Part shown: one piece after another, positions 34,935 to 46,408 of the stretch
How the letters are laid out: the number at the start of each line of letters is the position of its first letter
How positions within the stretch are numbered: the first letter of the stretch is position 1
Assembly (NCBI RefSeq): GCF_036850765.1
Contig: NC_089491.1
Coordinates: forward strand, 188,211,520 to 188,275,519
Length of the DNA stretch: 64,000 bases
DNA from: Saccopteryx bilineata
Lineage: Eukaryota > Chordata > Mammalia > Chiroptera > Emballonuridae
Direction of reading: 5' to 3'
Notes under the pieces: model-generated
Databases searched by the model: none
What the model saw: the letters and a program-made list of their open reading frames with translations, nothing else
Told to the model about the DNA's origin: nothing
Program-made: the position numbers and the translations under genes

Positions 34935-36706
34935 TTCCAGGTGATCCTGAGTACACCCACAGCTATCAAGGTAGCTGAAAAACCTTACTGGATCCACCTT
35001 TCCCACATAAAATCAGCCCAGCTTGACAAGGTAGCAGGGGCCCAGGACTTGGACCTGAGAAAATGGAGAGTCCACAAATCCCAAGGACCCCTTAAGGTTG
35101 CAGTTCTTGTCCACATCCTAGGAGGACTACTGTGTTTATTAAATTTTGCAGAAGGAGGATTGGGGCCGACACCAAACGCTGAAGAGCTACTCAGGACACT
35201 GTATGGCTCCCCTTGTGACTGCAGAGGAGGAACCACTACCACTAGACCGGAGAAATACACAAGACAGGTAGATTGTAATAGCAAAATAGCGTACCTCGCC
35301 ATGACACCAGGTATAGGGGGAGGTATCACCCAAGAGTGGGTCTGCAATAACAAACCCCGCATAATTCCCCTTATTCAAGGCAAGCCAGGACTCTGTCCTG
35401 ATGAGTGCACTAGTTTCTATGATCAAATGCACTCCTCCTGTTACGAGGAATTTCAGGAATGCACTAGTTATGATACTTCACTGCCATCCTTCAGAGAACT
35501 CGAGCGGGCGTTAGCCCGCAGATAGGATCACATGGCCGCATGCAGGCTTCATGCAAAGGGACGCGCGGCAAGCCCATATGTTGGTCTAAGAAATCCCCTC
35601 TACATGTTTCGGATGGAGGAGGACCCAAAGATACTATCAGAGAATCTATAGTGCAAGAAAGAATTGAACAAATTATTAACCTTATGTACCCAAAAATTAA
35701 TTATCATCCTTTGGCTTTGCCAAAAGCACGAGGTGTCAACTTAGACACTCAGTCCTCTGATATACTCCCAGCTACCCATCGGGCACTTAATGCCTCGAAT
35801 CCTACTCTAGCTGCTGATTGCTGGTTTTGTATGACCCTAGGCACACCCATGCCAATCACTCTACCAGCAGCATTCAGTGAGTCTATGCTTACCCAACATC
35901 CTAATTGCAGTGCTAACACTCCTTTTAGAGTTCGGCCCATAGACTTCTTCAATGTTTCTTGCATCCTAAGTCATCCACAAAATAACAGTTCTGATATAGA
36001 CATTGGGTTTGCGGATTTTGCTAATTGTAGTGAATTCATTAACTCCAGCTCTCCCCTCTTCCCTGGCAGGGGACAAGTGTTGTTATGTGGAGGTAATCTA
36101 GCTTTCTCTTATTTGCCCACCAACTGGACCGGGGTCTGTGTGCTAGCCACTCTATTGCCAGATATAGACATTATACTGTCCCCGTCCCTATTTTAGACTA
36201 TACCGCAGGTCGCTCTAAGAGAGCTGTTACACTCATTCCATTGTTAGTAGGCCTGGGTATTACCGGGGCTGTAGCTACTGGTACTGCTGGACTAGGGGTG
36301 GCCGTTCATTCCTATACTAAGCTTTCTAACAAGCTAATAGATGATATTCAAGCTATATCCAGTACTATCCAGGGTATTCAAGATCAATTAGATTCTCTAG
36401 CAGAAATGGTCCTGCAAAATAGAAGGGGCTTAGACTTACTTACAGCAGAGCAGGGAGGCATCTGTTTGGCTTTACAGGAACGTTGCTGCTTCTCTGTCAA
36501 CAAAGCTGGTATAGTGCGAGACAAAATCAAAAGGCTACAAGAAGATCTAGTAAAGAGAAGAAGAGAGCTCTTTGAAAGCCCCCTGTGGAGAAGCCTCAAC
36601 GGTGCTTTGCCTTACCTTCTCCCTTTGCTAGGTCCGTGTATTGGTTTCTTGTGCCTATTGTCTTTAGGGCCCATTTTGTTCAACAAGCTACTCAGTTATG
36701 TTAAAT
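34935..36706 (+). pseudogene. env: Gammaretrovirus-like env, frameshifted
   Basis: Env is the surface/transmembrane glycoprotein for receptor binding and membrane fusion. Segments: 34,941-35,525 (SU N-terminal, Cys-rich, with a hydrophobic leader-like stretch near 35,100-35,150); 35,540-36,196 (SU C-terminal part with the CWFC motif typical of the SU-TM disulphide); 36,241-36,708 (TM: hydrophobic fusion-peptide-like start, heptad region, a conserved segment ending CLALQERCC, which fits CX6CC, then a C-terminal membrane span). At least two frame changes separate them, so no complete protein is encoded. The CX6CC and CWFC pair places it in the gamma/type-D class. Confidence 0.85.
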
Positions 36707-36794
36707 AAAGAATAGATGTAGTAAAGTTAATGGTTCTGTCCCAACCTTATACCATTCTTCCCACTGATGAAGAATCAAGGGTTTGATTTATGCC

Positions 36795-36811
36795 CAAAAG
36801 AGATGGGGGAA
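36795..36811 (+). promoter_or_regulatory. Polypurine tract of the gammaretrovirus-like ERV
   Basis: AAAAGAGATGGGGGAA lies directly before the 3' LTR and primes plus-strand synthesis in retroviruses. Confidence 0.75.
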
Positions 36812-37264
36812 TGTTAGATTCAGGAAGGGATGCTGAGACTGCCAGAAGTAATTATTGAAGGAGCCAGAACAGGGAGGTGCTGATAGAGCCCCTCTGAGGC
36901 TGAGAACAAAGAAGATCAGCACAAAGGAGGAAAAACGTTTGCATTCCATTGGTTAGAGACCCTTATCAGAAGTTTATGTTTGAAATTCACCACTAAGCTA
37001 AACCCAGCCCCTGTTGCTATGCTGTGTGCGGACCCCTTAGTGAATAGTTAACTGCCACATCTGCTTCTGTAAATGCTTGCTTACTTAGGATATATAAGGA
37101 CCTGGCTGTAAGCGCCAGAGGCGACTCCCATTTGCATCTCCCTGTGAGTATGGTGTCTCAGGACACTAGGGAGTTCACCCCTGTGCAGGTTAAACTTGGC
37201 CAATAAAGTATGATCTAAGCTCCTGAAAGTCTCCGACATTTGTTCTCGTACCGGTAGATCCAAT
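36812..37264 (+). repeat. 3' LTR of the gammaretrovirus-like ERV
   Basis: It begins TGTTAGATTCAGG and has TATA box GGATATATAAGG near 37,088 and AATAAA near 37,201. It ends around GTAGATCCAAT, where ERV-L-like pol sequence (TTGCAAAGGGGAA) starts. The exact 3' boundary is uncertain by a few bases. Confidence 0.85.
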
Positions 37265-37266
37265 AA

Positions 37267-37647
37267 TTGCAAAGGGGAATTTAATGCGTGTCCCCGCAAC
37301 ACTGCCTTCACAACCCTGATCCACAGCCGGAACTCCCCGGCTGTAGTTTCCAACCACAGTCATTGCAAGACATCTACCCCCAAAATATATTCAGGAATAA
37401 GAGATACATACACCTTATATGGCTTAGGAGGCAGTCTTCCTATCCCCAATGGAATAGTTATTGTCTTCACTTGAACAGTTTGGCCCCCATAACCGTCAAT
37501 GGCCACTGGGGTCCCAGCAAACCGCTCTGGGTTCCCATAGAGGAGGGAACATTCTGCACCTGTATCCACCAAGGCCAACACCCATTGTACATTGGAAGGG
37601 AACCAGTGGATAGCCAGTTCCACATGTGGCCTCCGGTCCCCGCCCAT
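37267..37647 (-). pseudogene. pol: ERV-L-like pol N-terminal part (protease), split provirus
   Basis: The minus-strand protease region starts from the ATG at 37,647. The catalytic triad word DTGAECSLLYG lies around residue 28, followed by the flap and C-terminal region to about 37,267. There the gammaretroviral LTR interrupts it. It corresponds to residues 1-125 of the intact pol at 58,602. A TAG codon 33 bp upstream (37,678-37,680) separates it in frame from gag, as in the tandem copies. Confidence 0.85.
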
Positions 37648-37677
37648 CCCCGTTAGACGGGTCCCTCGGCCCTTTTC

Positions 37678-39705
37678 CTATTCACACTGGTACAATGGGC
37701 CTTGGGAGTTCTCTCCCTTGGCTGTCTCTATCATATAATCTTGTAACTGAGCTGCTTGCACACCAAACGTTTTATTGGTAGCTGCTGGGCCTTTCGTCTC
37801 AGTGGCTGGAACTTCTGTTCTGGTTTAAGCTGCTGCCAAAGCTCCAAAAGAATGTCATCAGACTGGCCATCCAATTCCCCCTTATCTGCTCCAGCCACAA
37901 TCAAATCTACCCACATCTGTGTTTGGGTAACCTTTATAGGCTTGTTTCCCTTGTTAGTGGGGGGGGGGGGCAACTAGGCAGCAGCCCTCACTGCTTTATG
38001 ATCCCGAGCGGCCTCCAGCTCTCCCAAATCTGTTACCATCTGTGTAACTGCACTGATGGGCTGGCCCACATAGGGGCCCAAGATAGCCACAAGTGACCCA
38101 AAAAGGGCTGACGGGGTGCTAGCAAGGACAAATTTCCTCATTTTTGCCATCAACACTTCCTTGTCTGGCCCATGGGACCCAGGGTTGAAAACATCATTCT
38201 TCATACCTAGTTCCCGAAGGATCTTTACTAACTCACTGTAGCACTGCCACCAACTCATTGCACCTTGCAATTCTCCAGCATTCTGCCAGACTATACGAAT
38301 GGTGGCCATCACCCATTCTAATAGGGTATGGTCTCCTGGGTTGCCATGGCAGTTCTGAAGAGGCTGCCTTATGGAGGAGTGTATAGTAATGGCAGCCAAT
38401 TTCTCCATCTCTGTTCCGGAGAGCATGATGCCATTCACCCCTATGTCCCATAATCGTAGTAACCAGGTGTAAAGCCAGTAGCCACGGCCACCATCACAGC
38501 TGCCTGGCCCATGCAGGTTTGCATTAGATTCAGACAAACGGTAATGAAACAACGGAGCCAAGAACTGGTGGGCCATAACCTGTAATCCTAGCTTGCACCA
38601 AATGGGCAAGTAAAAACACACACTGGGCTCCAAAACCCACTCATTCAGTGCTCACAAAGCTACTGACTTATCCGAGTTTCCTAGAATCAAAGGTTTCTAG
38701 CTCACTAGCCTTATTCACCTCTGTTCCCCATTTCCTTCTCTCTGAACAAACTTTGTACAAACTGGCTTCTCCTTCAGCACTCTGCCATCTAGGCTGCCTT
38801 TCCGCTCCTCCATGTGGCCTTACTCTGCTCTCCTACAGCATGGGCTTCTCCTAGAACGTAATCACTCTTCTCCCGGAACAACGTGATCTCTCTTCCTTTT
38901 AAAACCTTTTGGCGCGACAGCCTTCCCCCAACACATATTAACATAATCACGCCCATCCCAAGCAAGAAGGGCAATTAATATTATCACCTAGGCGACGGGT
39001 TTCCATGTTGGCAGCGCCATCTTTAACAAAGTGAGCATAATATATTTTATCTGCCCAATACTAGGCTACCAGGGATTCAGTAGGTTTCTGCCTAAATTGT
39101 GCCCCCAACTCCATCAGCTCTGCCTGGGTATAGGGCTGGACCACAGAGTGTTCCACCTGGGCAGGAGGCTGTGGCTGCCCCTGAGGGACTCTTTGTTGCT
39201 GGATTTTTACCTTCTTGGCGACCACTGGTCGGGCTCTCAGTGTGCGAATGGCAGCTTCAGCATGAGCCTTCTCATCCTCAGAAGAGAAGTTGCAAGCGCC
39301 TGCTCCCGCTGACTCAAAGCCAATCCACCGGCAAGGATGCTCCTGCTCCTCTGGTGACCGTTTAGGCTCCTGTGGCTGCTGGCTTTTGGACAGAAGCTGA
39401 GACTCGAGCTCATGAATCCGCAGTTGTTTCTCCAACAACTGCCGGTGAAGACATTCAGCTTCCAGGGCAAACTGCAACTCAGGAACCCGTAATTCCTTCT
39501 CCAGTGCTCGCTTCAATTCCAGCCTTTTCTGCCATTCGATTTGCAATTCATACTGAAGCTTTTGACCTTGGTCGGCTTCTCGCACAGAACTCCTGGTTTC
39601 CTCTTGAGTAAAGAACACCCAGCCCACGGCCCCTAAAAGGACAGCCATGGGGAGCCAGGACAGCAACTAGTCCTCTACCCCACCCCTCAAGGGTGGCGGC
39701 CCCAT
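37678..39705 (-). pseudogene. gag: ERV-L-like gag, interrupted by a solo LTR
   Basis: Minus-strand gag runs from the ATG at 39,705. There is an N-terminal hydrophobic stretch (LSWLPMAVLLGAVGWVFF) and a long coiled coil (about 39,330-39,560, with QLLEKQLRIHELESQLLSK). After the nested LTR (38,468-39,060) comes the capsid-like region (38,450-37,990; LRELGMKNDVFNPGS, FGSLVAILGPYVGQPI), then a C-terminal segment to TAG at 37,678. This capsid resembles ERV-L/Fv1-type capsids, from memory. At the positions where the tandem copies have TGA stops, this copy has sense CGA or AGA/CGG-type Arg codons. It has its own lesions, including TAG at codon 13. Confidence 0.8.
38468..39060 (-). mobile_element. 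Solo LTR (related LTR type) nested in gag
   Basis: On the minus strand it runs from TATTGGGCAGATAAAATATA to GGCTACTGGCTTTACA, 593 bp. Five-base flanks CCTAG and CCTGG (plus strand CTAGG at 39,061-39,065 and CCAGG at 38,463-38,467) match 4 of 5. The gag frame continues across the site in the tandem copies, so this is an insertion. It is the same LTR type as 62,837-63,593. Confidence 0.85.
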
Positions 39706-39720
39706 ACCGATTTCCAAATC

Positions 39721-39740
39721 CTGCCACAAACTATGCCAGT
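39721..39740 (-). promoter_or_regulatory. Altered tRNA-Ser-type primer-binding site
   Basis: Minus strand ACTGGCATAGTTTGTGGCAG lies just after the 5' LTR. It matches the array's TGGCATAGTCGGCAGGAT except for an insertion/substitution of about 3 nt after TGGCATAGT. Confidence 0.65.
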
Positions 39741-40169
39741 TGTATGGCCAGGAGCCGCCATCATGGCCATTCACATGCAGGTTCCCATTGGATTTGGGCC
39801 GAAGGTAAAGAAATGGTGGAGTCGGAGGATGGTGGGCCATTCTGTTTATTGGTGTCTCACCAAGACAGGCAAGCCACAAGAGAAGACAAGGAATCCCATA
39901 AAGGGCAAGGGATCAGGGAGGCTCTTACAATGGTGATAGCAGGAACTGAGAGAGAGAAAGCTCCTGGTCTGCCCCACTTTATAGTATAGAAATCAAAACC
40001 TTTTAATCCAATGTACAAACAAGGAAGTCTCTGATACAAAGTCACTTATCTGAGGCATACCAGGATTCCTCATAAGAGGAACCACCCACATCATGCAACA
40101 GTCAAGGGTGTGGGGAAAAGCATAGTCTTAAAACTAATTCTCAGGCTACAATGACCGGCCTGCTTACAG
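39741..40169 (-). repeat. Truncated 5' LTR of the minus-strand ERV-L-like provirus
   Basis: The minus-strand LTR ends at GGCTCCTGGCCATACA (39,741). It lacks the first roughly 90-100 bp of U3: homology stops at GCTGTAAGCAGGCCG, and L1 sequence begins (CAGCTATCTCACTTTTAG). Together with 27,012 this shows both outer ends of the provirus were lost. Confidence 0.8.
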
Positions 40170-41150
40170 CTATCTCACTTTTAGAAATATATCCCAGCCC
40201 TGGCCGGTTGGCTCAGCGGTAGAGCGTCAGCCTAGCGTGCGGAGGACCCGGGTTCGATTCCCGGCCAGGGCACACAGGAGAAGCGCCCATTTGCTTTTCC
40301 ACCCCTCCGCCGCGCTTTCCTCTCTGTCTCTCTCTTCCCCTCCCGCAGCCAAGGCTCCATTGGAGCAAAGATGGCCCGGGCGCTGGGGATGGCTCTGTGG
40401 CCTCTGCCTCAGGCGCTAGAGTGGCTCTGGTCGCAACATGGCGACGCCCAGGATGGGCAGAGCATCGCCCCCTGGTAGGCAGAGCGTCGCCCCTGGTGGG
40501 CGTTCCGGGTGGATCCCGGTCGGGCGCATGCGGAAGTATGTCTGACTGTCTCTCCCTGTTTCCAGCTTCAGAAAAATGAAAAAAAAAAAAAGAAAAAGAA
40601 ATATATCCCAAGAACACCATATCACCAATTCAAAGGAATAAATGCACCCCATGTTTATGGCAGCATTGTTCACAGTAGCAAAGATCTGGAAACAGCCCAA
40701 GTGTCCGTCAGTGGACAAGTGGATTAAAAAGCAGTGGTACGTATATACAATGGAATACTATGGGGCCATGAAAAAGAAGGAAATCTTACCTTTTGCAACA
40801 ACATGGATGGACATGGAAACTATTATGTTAAGTGAAATAAGCCAGGCAGAAAAAGAAAAATATCATATGACCTCACTCATTTGAGGAATTCAAGGAATAA
40901 TGTGAACTGAGGAACGGAATTGAGACAGAGGAGGGATCAAAGGGACCAGAGGGAAAGGAGGACACTTGGAAAGTGGGTAAGAGGATGGGATAAACCTAAA
41001 GGGAAGGGGAGAGGGTGCTACGGGGAAGGAGGTAAGGGAAATGTTGAGGGGATGAGGGGAATATGGGGGAGAGGGGATACATTTGGGGCAACACTGGAAT
41101 CTATGTAAACAAAATAAATTAAAATCAATTTAAAAATAAATAATTTAAAA
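40170..41150 (+). pseudogene. L1 ORF2 3' end and 3'UTR, second half of the split L1
   Basis: L1 resumes at TATCTCACTTTTAG. That is about 35-40 bp downstream of where the 5' half stopped, judged against the L1 at 3,850-3,900. After a SINE it continues with AACACCATATCACCA and WYVYTMEYYGAMKKKEI-like coding sequence (40,642-40,884). A purine-rich 3'UTR and an A/T-rich end near 41,150 follow. It is decayed. Confidence 0.75.
40197..40596 (+). mobile_element. tRNA-derived SINE in the L1 3' end
   Basis: Head GCCCTGGCCGGTTGGCTCAG and B-box GGTTCGATTCC, A tail. The 14-bp duplication AGAAATATATCCCA lies at 40,183-40,196 and 40,597-40,610. Same family as 17,204. Confidence 0.93.
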
Positions 41151-41545
41151 AAGAAATGACAGATGTGACCACTGTCTACTCCTATTCTCACTTAGTCTCT
41201 CAGAGCTATGAGAGAATGGGGGGCTGCTGACCCCCTTCCAGGCCCCTCTTGGATGGTGCAGAACAACCATGGAGAAGGAGGAAGAGGAGCAGGAGGAAGT
41301 GAAATGCTGACCCGGCAACCATGCGAGCTGTTATTATCACACTCATACAGGAGAAAAGGGTGACTAGGACAAAATGAGTGCTGTAATCAGGAAATAGATT
41401 CTGATGTCATTGATAAGACAAACAGAAAGGGGAAGCAGGTCAAGGAAAGATTTAGGAATTGACTAGAATAAAGGAACAACATGTTAGCTAGGTAGAAATA
41501 TCTCCAACAGAAGAGGAACTTGGATGAATTGAGAGAGGGAGGCAG
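41151..41545. other. Non-coding sequence, nothing recognised
   Basis: Purine-rich but non-repetitive; no ORF of note. Confidence 0.4.
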
Positions 41546-41552
41546 AGGGAAA

Positions 41553-41555
<3 letters not shown>

Positions 41556-41592
<37 letters not shown>
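41556..41592. repeat. (GA)n microsatellite
   Basis: About 18 GA units in an AG-rich context. Confidence 0.9.
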
Positions 41593-41595
<3 letters not shown>

Positions 41596-41669
41596 CTGCA
41601 AAGGAGTTGAGGGACAAGAGGAAAAGAAAACAGTTTTTAGCTGCTAATAGTAATTTTAAAAACTCAAAA

Positions 41670-41990
41670 CAAATGCCTGACCAGGCGATGGCACAGTGGA
41701 TAGAGTGTTGGACTGGGACGTGGAGTACCCAGGTTTGAAACCCAAGGTTGCCAGCTTGAGCGCAGGCTCATCTGGTTTGAGCAAGGCTCACCAGCTTGGA
41801 CCCAAGGTCACTGGCTTGAGCAAGGGGTCACTCAGTCTGCTGTGGCCCCTCTGGTCAAGGCACATATGAGAAAGCAATCAATGAACAACTAAGGTGCCAC
41901 AACAAAGAGTTGATGCCTCTCATCTCTCTCCCTTTCTGTCTGTCCCTCTCTCTGTCTCTCTCTCTGTCAAAAACAAAACAAAATAAAACA
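41670..41990 (+). mobile_element. tRNA-derived SINE, long CT-rich-tail type
   Basis: Starts near GCCTGACCAGGCGATGGCAC, contains CTCATCTGGTTTGAGCAAGG, ends in CT-rich DNA and AAACAAAATAAAAC. The duplication AAAACTCAAAA lies at 41,659-41,669 and 41,991-42,001. Sister of 9,189-9,512. Confidence 0.9.
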
Positions 41991-42001
41991 AAAACTCAAA
42001 A

Positions 42002-42338
42002 GGAATATCTGACATTGGAGAGTAGAGTTTTTGAGGGGAATCTGAATATTGGGCTATACTTGAGAAGAGGTTGGATTTAATTGATTTAAGTTTCACTCCA
42101 TCTCAGCAACTACGTATTGCATGGTGGAGGGTAGACCCTGCAACTGGGAATATAAAGGAGAAGAAAGAAGGGCATTTACAAATAGGCTCATAAAAATTAG
42201 ACTTTCAATACAGACTCAATTATTCTCTGGGGTAAGACTAAGGAATAATTTAATTCCAAAAATTATTATAAAAAGGTAAGGACAGAAGATGGAAGAAGTG
42301 GGGTTTATTTTGACAAATATATTGTATGTGCAGTCGCT
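42002..42338. other. Non-coding sequence, nothing recognised
   Basis: Ordinary sequence with no ORF or recognisable repeat. Confidence 0.4.
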
Positions 42339-42347
42339 CTACAAATA

Positions 42348-42718
42348 AAATCTTTTTTTTTTTCTTGTATTTTTCTGAAGTTGGAAATGGGGAGGCAGAT
42401 TCCCACATATGCCCGACCAGGATCCACTCGGCATGCCAACCAGGGGGCGATGCTCTGCCCATCTGGGGTGTTGCTCTGTTGCAACCAGGGACATTCTAGC
42501 GCCTGAGGCAGAGGCCATGGAGCCATCCTCAGCGCCTGGGCCAACCCTGCTCCAGTGGAGCCTCAGCTGTGGGAGGGGAAGAGAGAGACAGAGAGGAAGA
42601 AGAGGGTGAGGGGTGGAGAAGCAGATGGGCGCTTCTCCTGTGTGCCCTGGCCGGGAATCGAACCCAGGACTCCTGCACGCCAGGCTGACGCTCTACCACT
42701 GAGCCAACCAACCAGGGC
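42348..42718 (-). mobile_element. tRNA-derived SINE, reverse
   Basis: The plus strand shows a T-rich start and the reverse-complement head ending ACTGAGCCAACCAACCAGGG. Duplication CTACAAATA at 42,339-42,347 and 42,719-42,727. Confidence 0.92.
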
Positions 42719-42818
42719 CTACAAATACCATCTTATTCATTCATTCTTAAGTGCCAAGTATGCAGCAGGCACTATTCCAGTGAGAAAGGAAGTGTGAGTG
42801 GTCATAGACATTACGTTT

Positions 42819-43224
42819 GTTTTTTTTACAATTTTATTTTTTATTTATTTTTTTATTTTTTAAAAATATTTTTCTGAAGTTGGAAATGGGGAGGCAGTCA
42901 GATAGACTCCCGCATGTGCCCGACCAGGATCCACCCGGCACGCCCACTAGGGGGTGATGCTCTGCCCATCTGGGGCATTGCTCTGTTGCAACCAGAGCCA
43001 TTCTAGCGCCTGAGATAGAGGCCACAGAGCCATCCTCAGCGCCCAGGCCAACTTTGCTCCAATGGAGCCTTGGCTGTGGGAGGGGAAAAGAGAGACAGAG
43101 AGGAAGATGAGGGGGAGGGGTGGAGCAGATGGGCGCTTCTCCTGTGTGCCCTGGCCGGGAATTGAACCCGGGACTCCTGCACGCCAGGCCAACGCTCTAC
43201 CACTGAGCCAACCGGCCAGGGCCT
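42819..43224 (-). mobile_element. tRNA-derived SINE, reverse
   Basis: Same family and orientation as the preceding SINE, 100 bp away. Duplication GACATTACGTTT at 42,807-42,818 and 43,225-43,236. The different duplication shows an independent insertion, not a tandem copy. Confidence 0.92.
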
Positions 43225-43249
43225 GACATTACGTTTTTATGGAGTGTGT

Positions 43250-43460
43250 TTGTGATAAGCATTTATAAATGTCAAGTACCAGCTTCTGTGTATATTATCC
43301 CACTTCCCCTGACTCCAGACACTGTTGGTGTTATTACTGGTATTGCTACTTCGCAAATGAGGAAACCAAAGCTATGGAGAATGTAATGACAGCCATGTTT
43401 ACCAGTATGTGGCTGAGCCAAGATCTGAACCTGTGACTTTCTGCCACCAAATGGCTTCAG
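43250..43460 (+). repeat. MIR SINE fragment
   Basis: The region of TTCGCAAATGAGGAAACCAA followed by GTGGCTGAGCCAAGATCTGA has the conserved MIR core order (gaggaaactgagg, then gtggcagagccaggat). Confidence 0.7.
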
Positions 43461-43582
43461 AGAGTCCTGAGAAGTAATGAATCCCACAGGCTGCCAGTGT
43501 ACCTACATTTGGAAACATGACTAACCCAGGTGAGTCTGAGTCCACATGAGGTTTAAAGGGAAGTGGGATGGGGCAGGGGTGA

Positions 43583-44100
43583 TGTATGGCGAGGAGCCAC
43601 CATCATGGCCATTCACATGCAGGTTCTCATTGGATTCAGGCAGACGGTAAAGAAATGGCGGAGTCAGAGGATGGTGTGCCATTCTGTTTATTGGTGTCTC
43701 ACCAAGACAGGCAAGCCACTAGAGAAGCCAAGGGAAAAGCAAGTTTTCTTGCCCATGAAGGGCAAGAGATCAGGGAGGCCCCTGCAATGGTGATAGCAGG
43801 AATCGAGAGAGAACAAGCTACTGGTCTGCCCACTTTATAGTATAGAAATCAAAACCTTTTAATCCAATATACAAACAAGGAAGTCTCTTATACAAAGTTT
43901 CTTATCTGAGGCATAATGGGATTCCTCATGAGAGTGCACCACCCACATCATGCAACAGTCAAGGGTGTGGGGAAAAGCTTAGTCTTAAAACTAAGCCTTA
44001 GGCATAACCACCCTGCCTGCTTACAGCCTGTCCCCTACACACAATGCAAACTATAAGCGAGCAAACATATATATCAATTTACAAACTTATTTGACCAACA
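43583..44100 (-). mobile_element. Solo LTR of the ERV-L-like family
   Basis: Reverse-orientation 518-bp LTR: TGTTGGTCAAATAAGTTTG at 44,100 down to CTCCTCGCCATACA at 43,583. It matches the array LTR throughout. Perfect 5-bp duplication GGTGA (43,578-43,582 and 44,101-44,105). It results from LTR-LTR recombination that removed the internal part. Confidence 0.93.
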
Positions 44101-44105
44101 GGTGA

Positions 44106-45080
44106 GAATGCTCTGAGCTGAGCTGGGAGAGAGGGCAGTAGAACATAAATGTTTCTACTTCCGGTGTGACCAAGAGACTGGGAAATGGCTCAAGACATTT
44201 GTTTTTAAACGCTGGAAGCAGGGAATCCCTAAATAATTTCCGTCCGTAGGCCCAACCTTCACCTCTCCAACTCTTGATCCATAATGCATGTGACTTCTTA
44301 CTCCTTTGGTAAACAACTTCCCTCTCCCACCTGCACCTTTAGCCTCTCTCAGAACAGCCTTCTCAAATGCTTGCCCTTGTCCTGAGCTTCCTCTTCCATA
44401 TTGTCGAGTCAGGAAGTCCCCGCAAACTGTCTAACCCCACCAGTGCTTAAAGCTGAAGCTGCTTTTGCACGGGGGTTCCAAAGCAATGGCTGGCACACTC
44501 TAACTGTGTTGCCTGCTGTCATCACACATGGTTACTGCCGCTACCCTATCCCCAGCCCCTTGCCCCAGGATGGTCTTCCTCTTACCACACATAGGTCCTG
44601 TGGTCATCCTGATAAATGTCAATGCACCCATGCATAATTCATCTGACATTCCAGGCTTCTAGTCCTTTGACATCTGCTACACTTGCCAGGAATTTTTAAT
44701 CAGAATGCCTGGGTACCACCTGGAATGTCACCTCTGCAGTTCTCCTGTTCCCCTTTTTGAACAGGACCTCTGTCCTCCAGCTGTCCCACCATGTTATTGC
44801 TACTTCATCCGTTCATTTCTCTCTAGACTACGAACCCCTTTATACCCAAACTTCCGGGCTCCTGTCTCCTTCCCCTTTTTATCCAATCTGGGGTTGATTC
44901 CAATGTCCTCCACCTCCATTATCCTCTTGTGACACTCTTGCTCTAATATCACAGAGGCAGAGAGGCCACCACAGTCACACCTGTCTGCAGAACCCAAGCC
45001 CAGCTTAATTCAGCTGTCACCCTCTTCCAATCTGGCTGAGCACAAGGCACAGTCGGGGCCACCAAATTTACAGTCCAGCA
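44106..45080. other. Non-coding sequence, nothing recognised
   Basis: Unique-looking, pyrimidine-rich. Short frames only. Confidence 0.4.
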
Positions 45081-46330
45081 TGTCTATTTTTCCTTTTTCT
45101 TTTAAATATTTTTTCACTTTTGGGGGATTCTTTTTGTATAATTTCAATAAAGATTGTACACAGAGGTTAAAATTGTTTTAATTTTCTTTCTTTTTTTTTC
45201 CTAAGAAAACTGAAGTTCTACATCTGTACTTTTCTAGATCATTCTGCAAAAAAAGGTTTTAAACAAAAATAGCGTCTTGTCTCACTGTCCACATGCGCAA
45301 GTCATATTCACCATTTTGAACATTTCACGTAGTTTTTCCTAGTATCTATCTCCATGTATTTAAGTAACATGTTTATACTGCTATTTCTTTACATTTCATT
45401 TTTTACTCTTTTAATACCTTCCACTATGGAAAATGATAACCTTGCTTTCTGTAGTTCCCTCATCAACCCAGCTGTACCACACTTTTTGGTTAAGTCAAAA
45501 AACATTGTTCATCTTATTAAACTCAATATTATTTGTAACTGAACAACTTCCTTATTTGTATGACTTTTTGTTTTCCCTGGACTTACTAACTTCCTTGTTT
45601 TATTGTTTGATTTTTGATATTTCTAGAGATATTTGTTAATTCTCCTCAAACCTCTATCAGAACACAGCTCTCTTCTCACAATTATGTAAGAGGTTTCATT
45701 CTGTTTTCCTGCAGCCCTCAATTCTCCATTGTATTCTGGACTGATAATTTACAGGGCTGTTCAGAGCTGTCACCCTGGAGTGTCCCTTCTCATCATTCTG
45801 AGAAACTCCTTTCCTCTTTCCTATGTTGGGTCCCTTTTCGCTGGACCCTTCAGGTCTTCTTCCTTTATCTGCTTCCTTATTTTGGTAGAGCATTTTTTTT
45901 GTAGTTTAGAGAGAAAGGTTTATGGGCAGTAAATTATTGTTTGACTTAATCCAGAATTTGAGTATGTCAGTCACCTTTCCCAGAACTGTGATGGCATTTA
46001 GCTTTTCTTGTAGCATAAACAGGGTTTCTGTTGAAAAGTTTGATGCCATTTTAAATTTCAACAATTGCTATGTGATCTGTTTGCTTTCTTGGGAAGCTCT
46101 TGGTATTTCTCTTTTTCTCCAATGTTGTGAAATGCCACGCTGACGTGCCTTGGTGTGGGTCTTTTTTCATTTGTTACACTGGGCACTAGGTAGGCTCTTT
46201 CAGTCTGCAAACCCCTATCCTACAGTTCTGGAAACTTCCTTGAGATGTTGCTTTGATAATTTCTTCCCCTCTGGTTTCTTTGTTTTCTTCCTATGGAACT
46301 CTTATTATTGGTGCCATATAAATCCTTATA
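45081..46330. other. Probably ancient repeat, not assigned
   Basis: T-rich sequence. The block near 46,140-46,310 (CGTGCCTTGGTGTGGGTCTT, TTTCTTCCCCTCTGG) feels like a widespread mammalian repeat, but I cannot name it. Frames 45,614-45,904 and 46,150-46,461 lack domain features. Confidence 0.3.
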
Positions 46331-46343
46331 TCCCTGTATCTCT

Positions 46344-46359
46344 ATATTATCTATCTATC

Positions 46360-46408
<49 letters not shown>

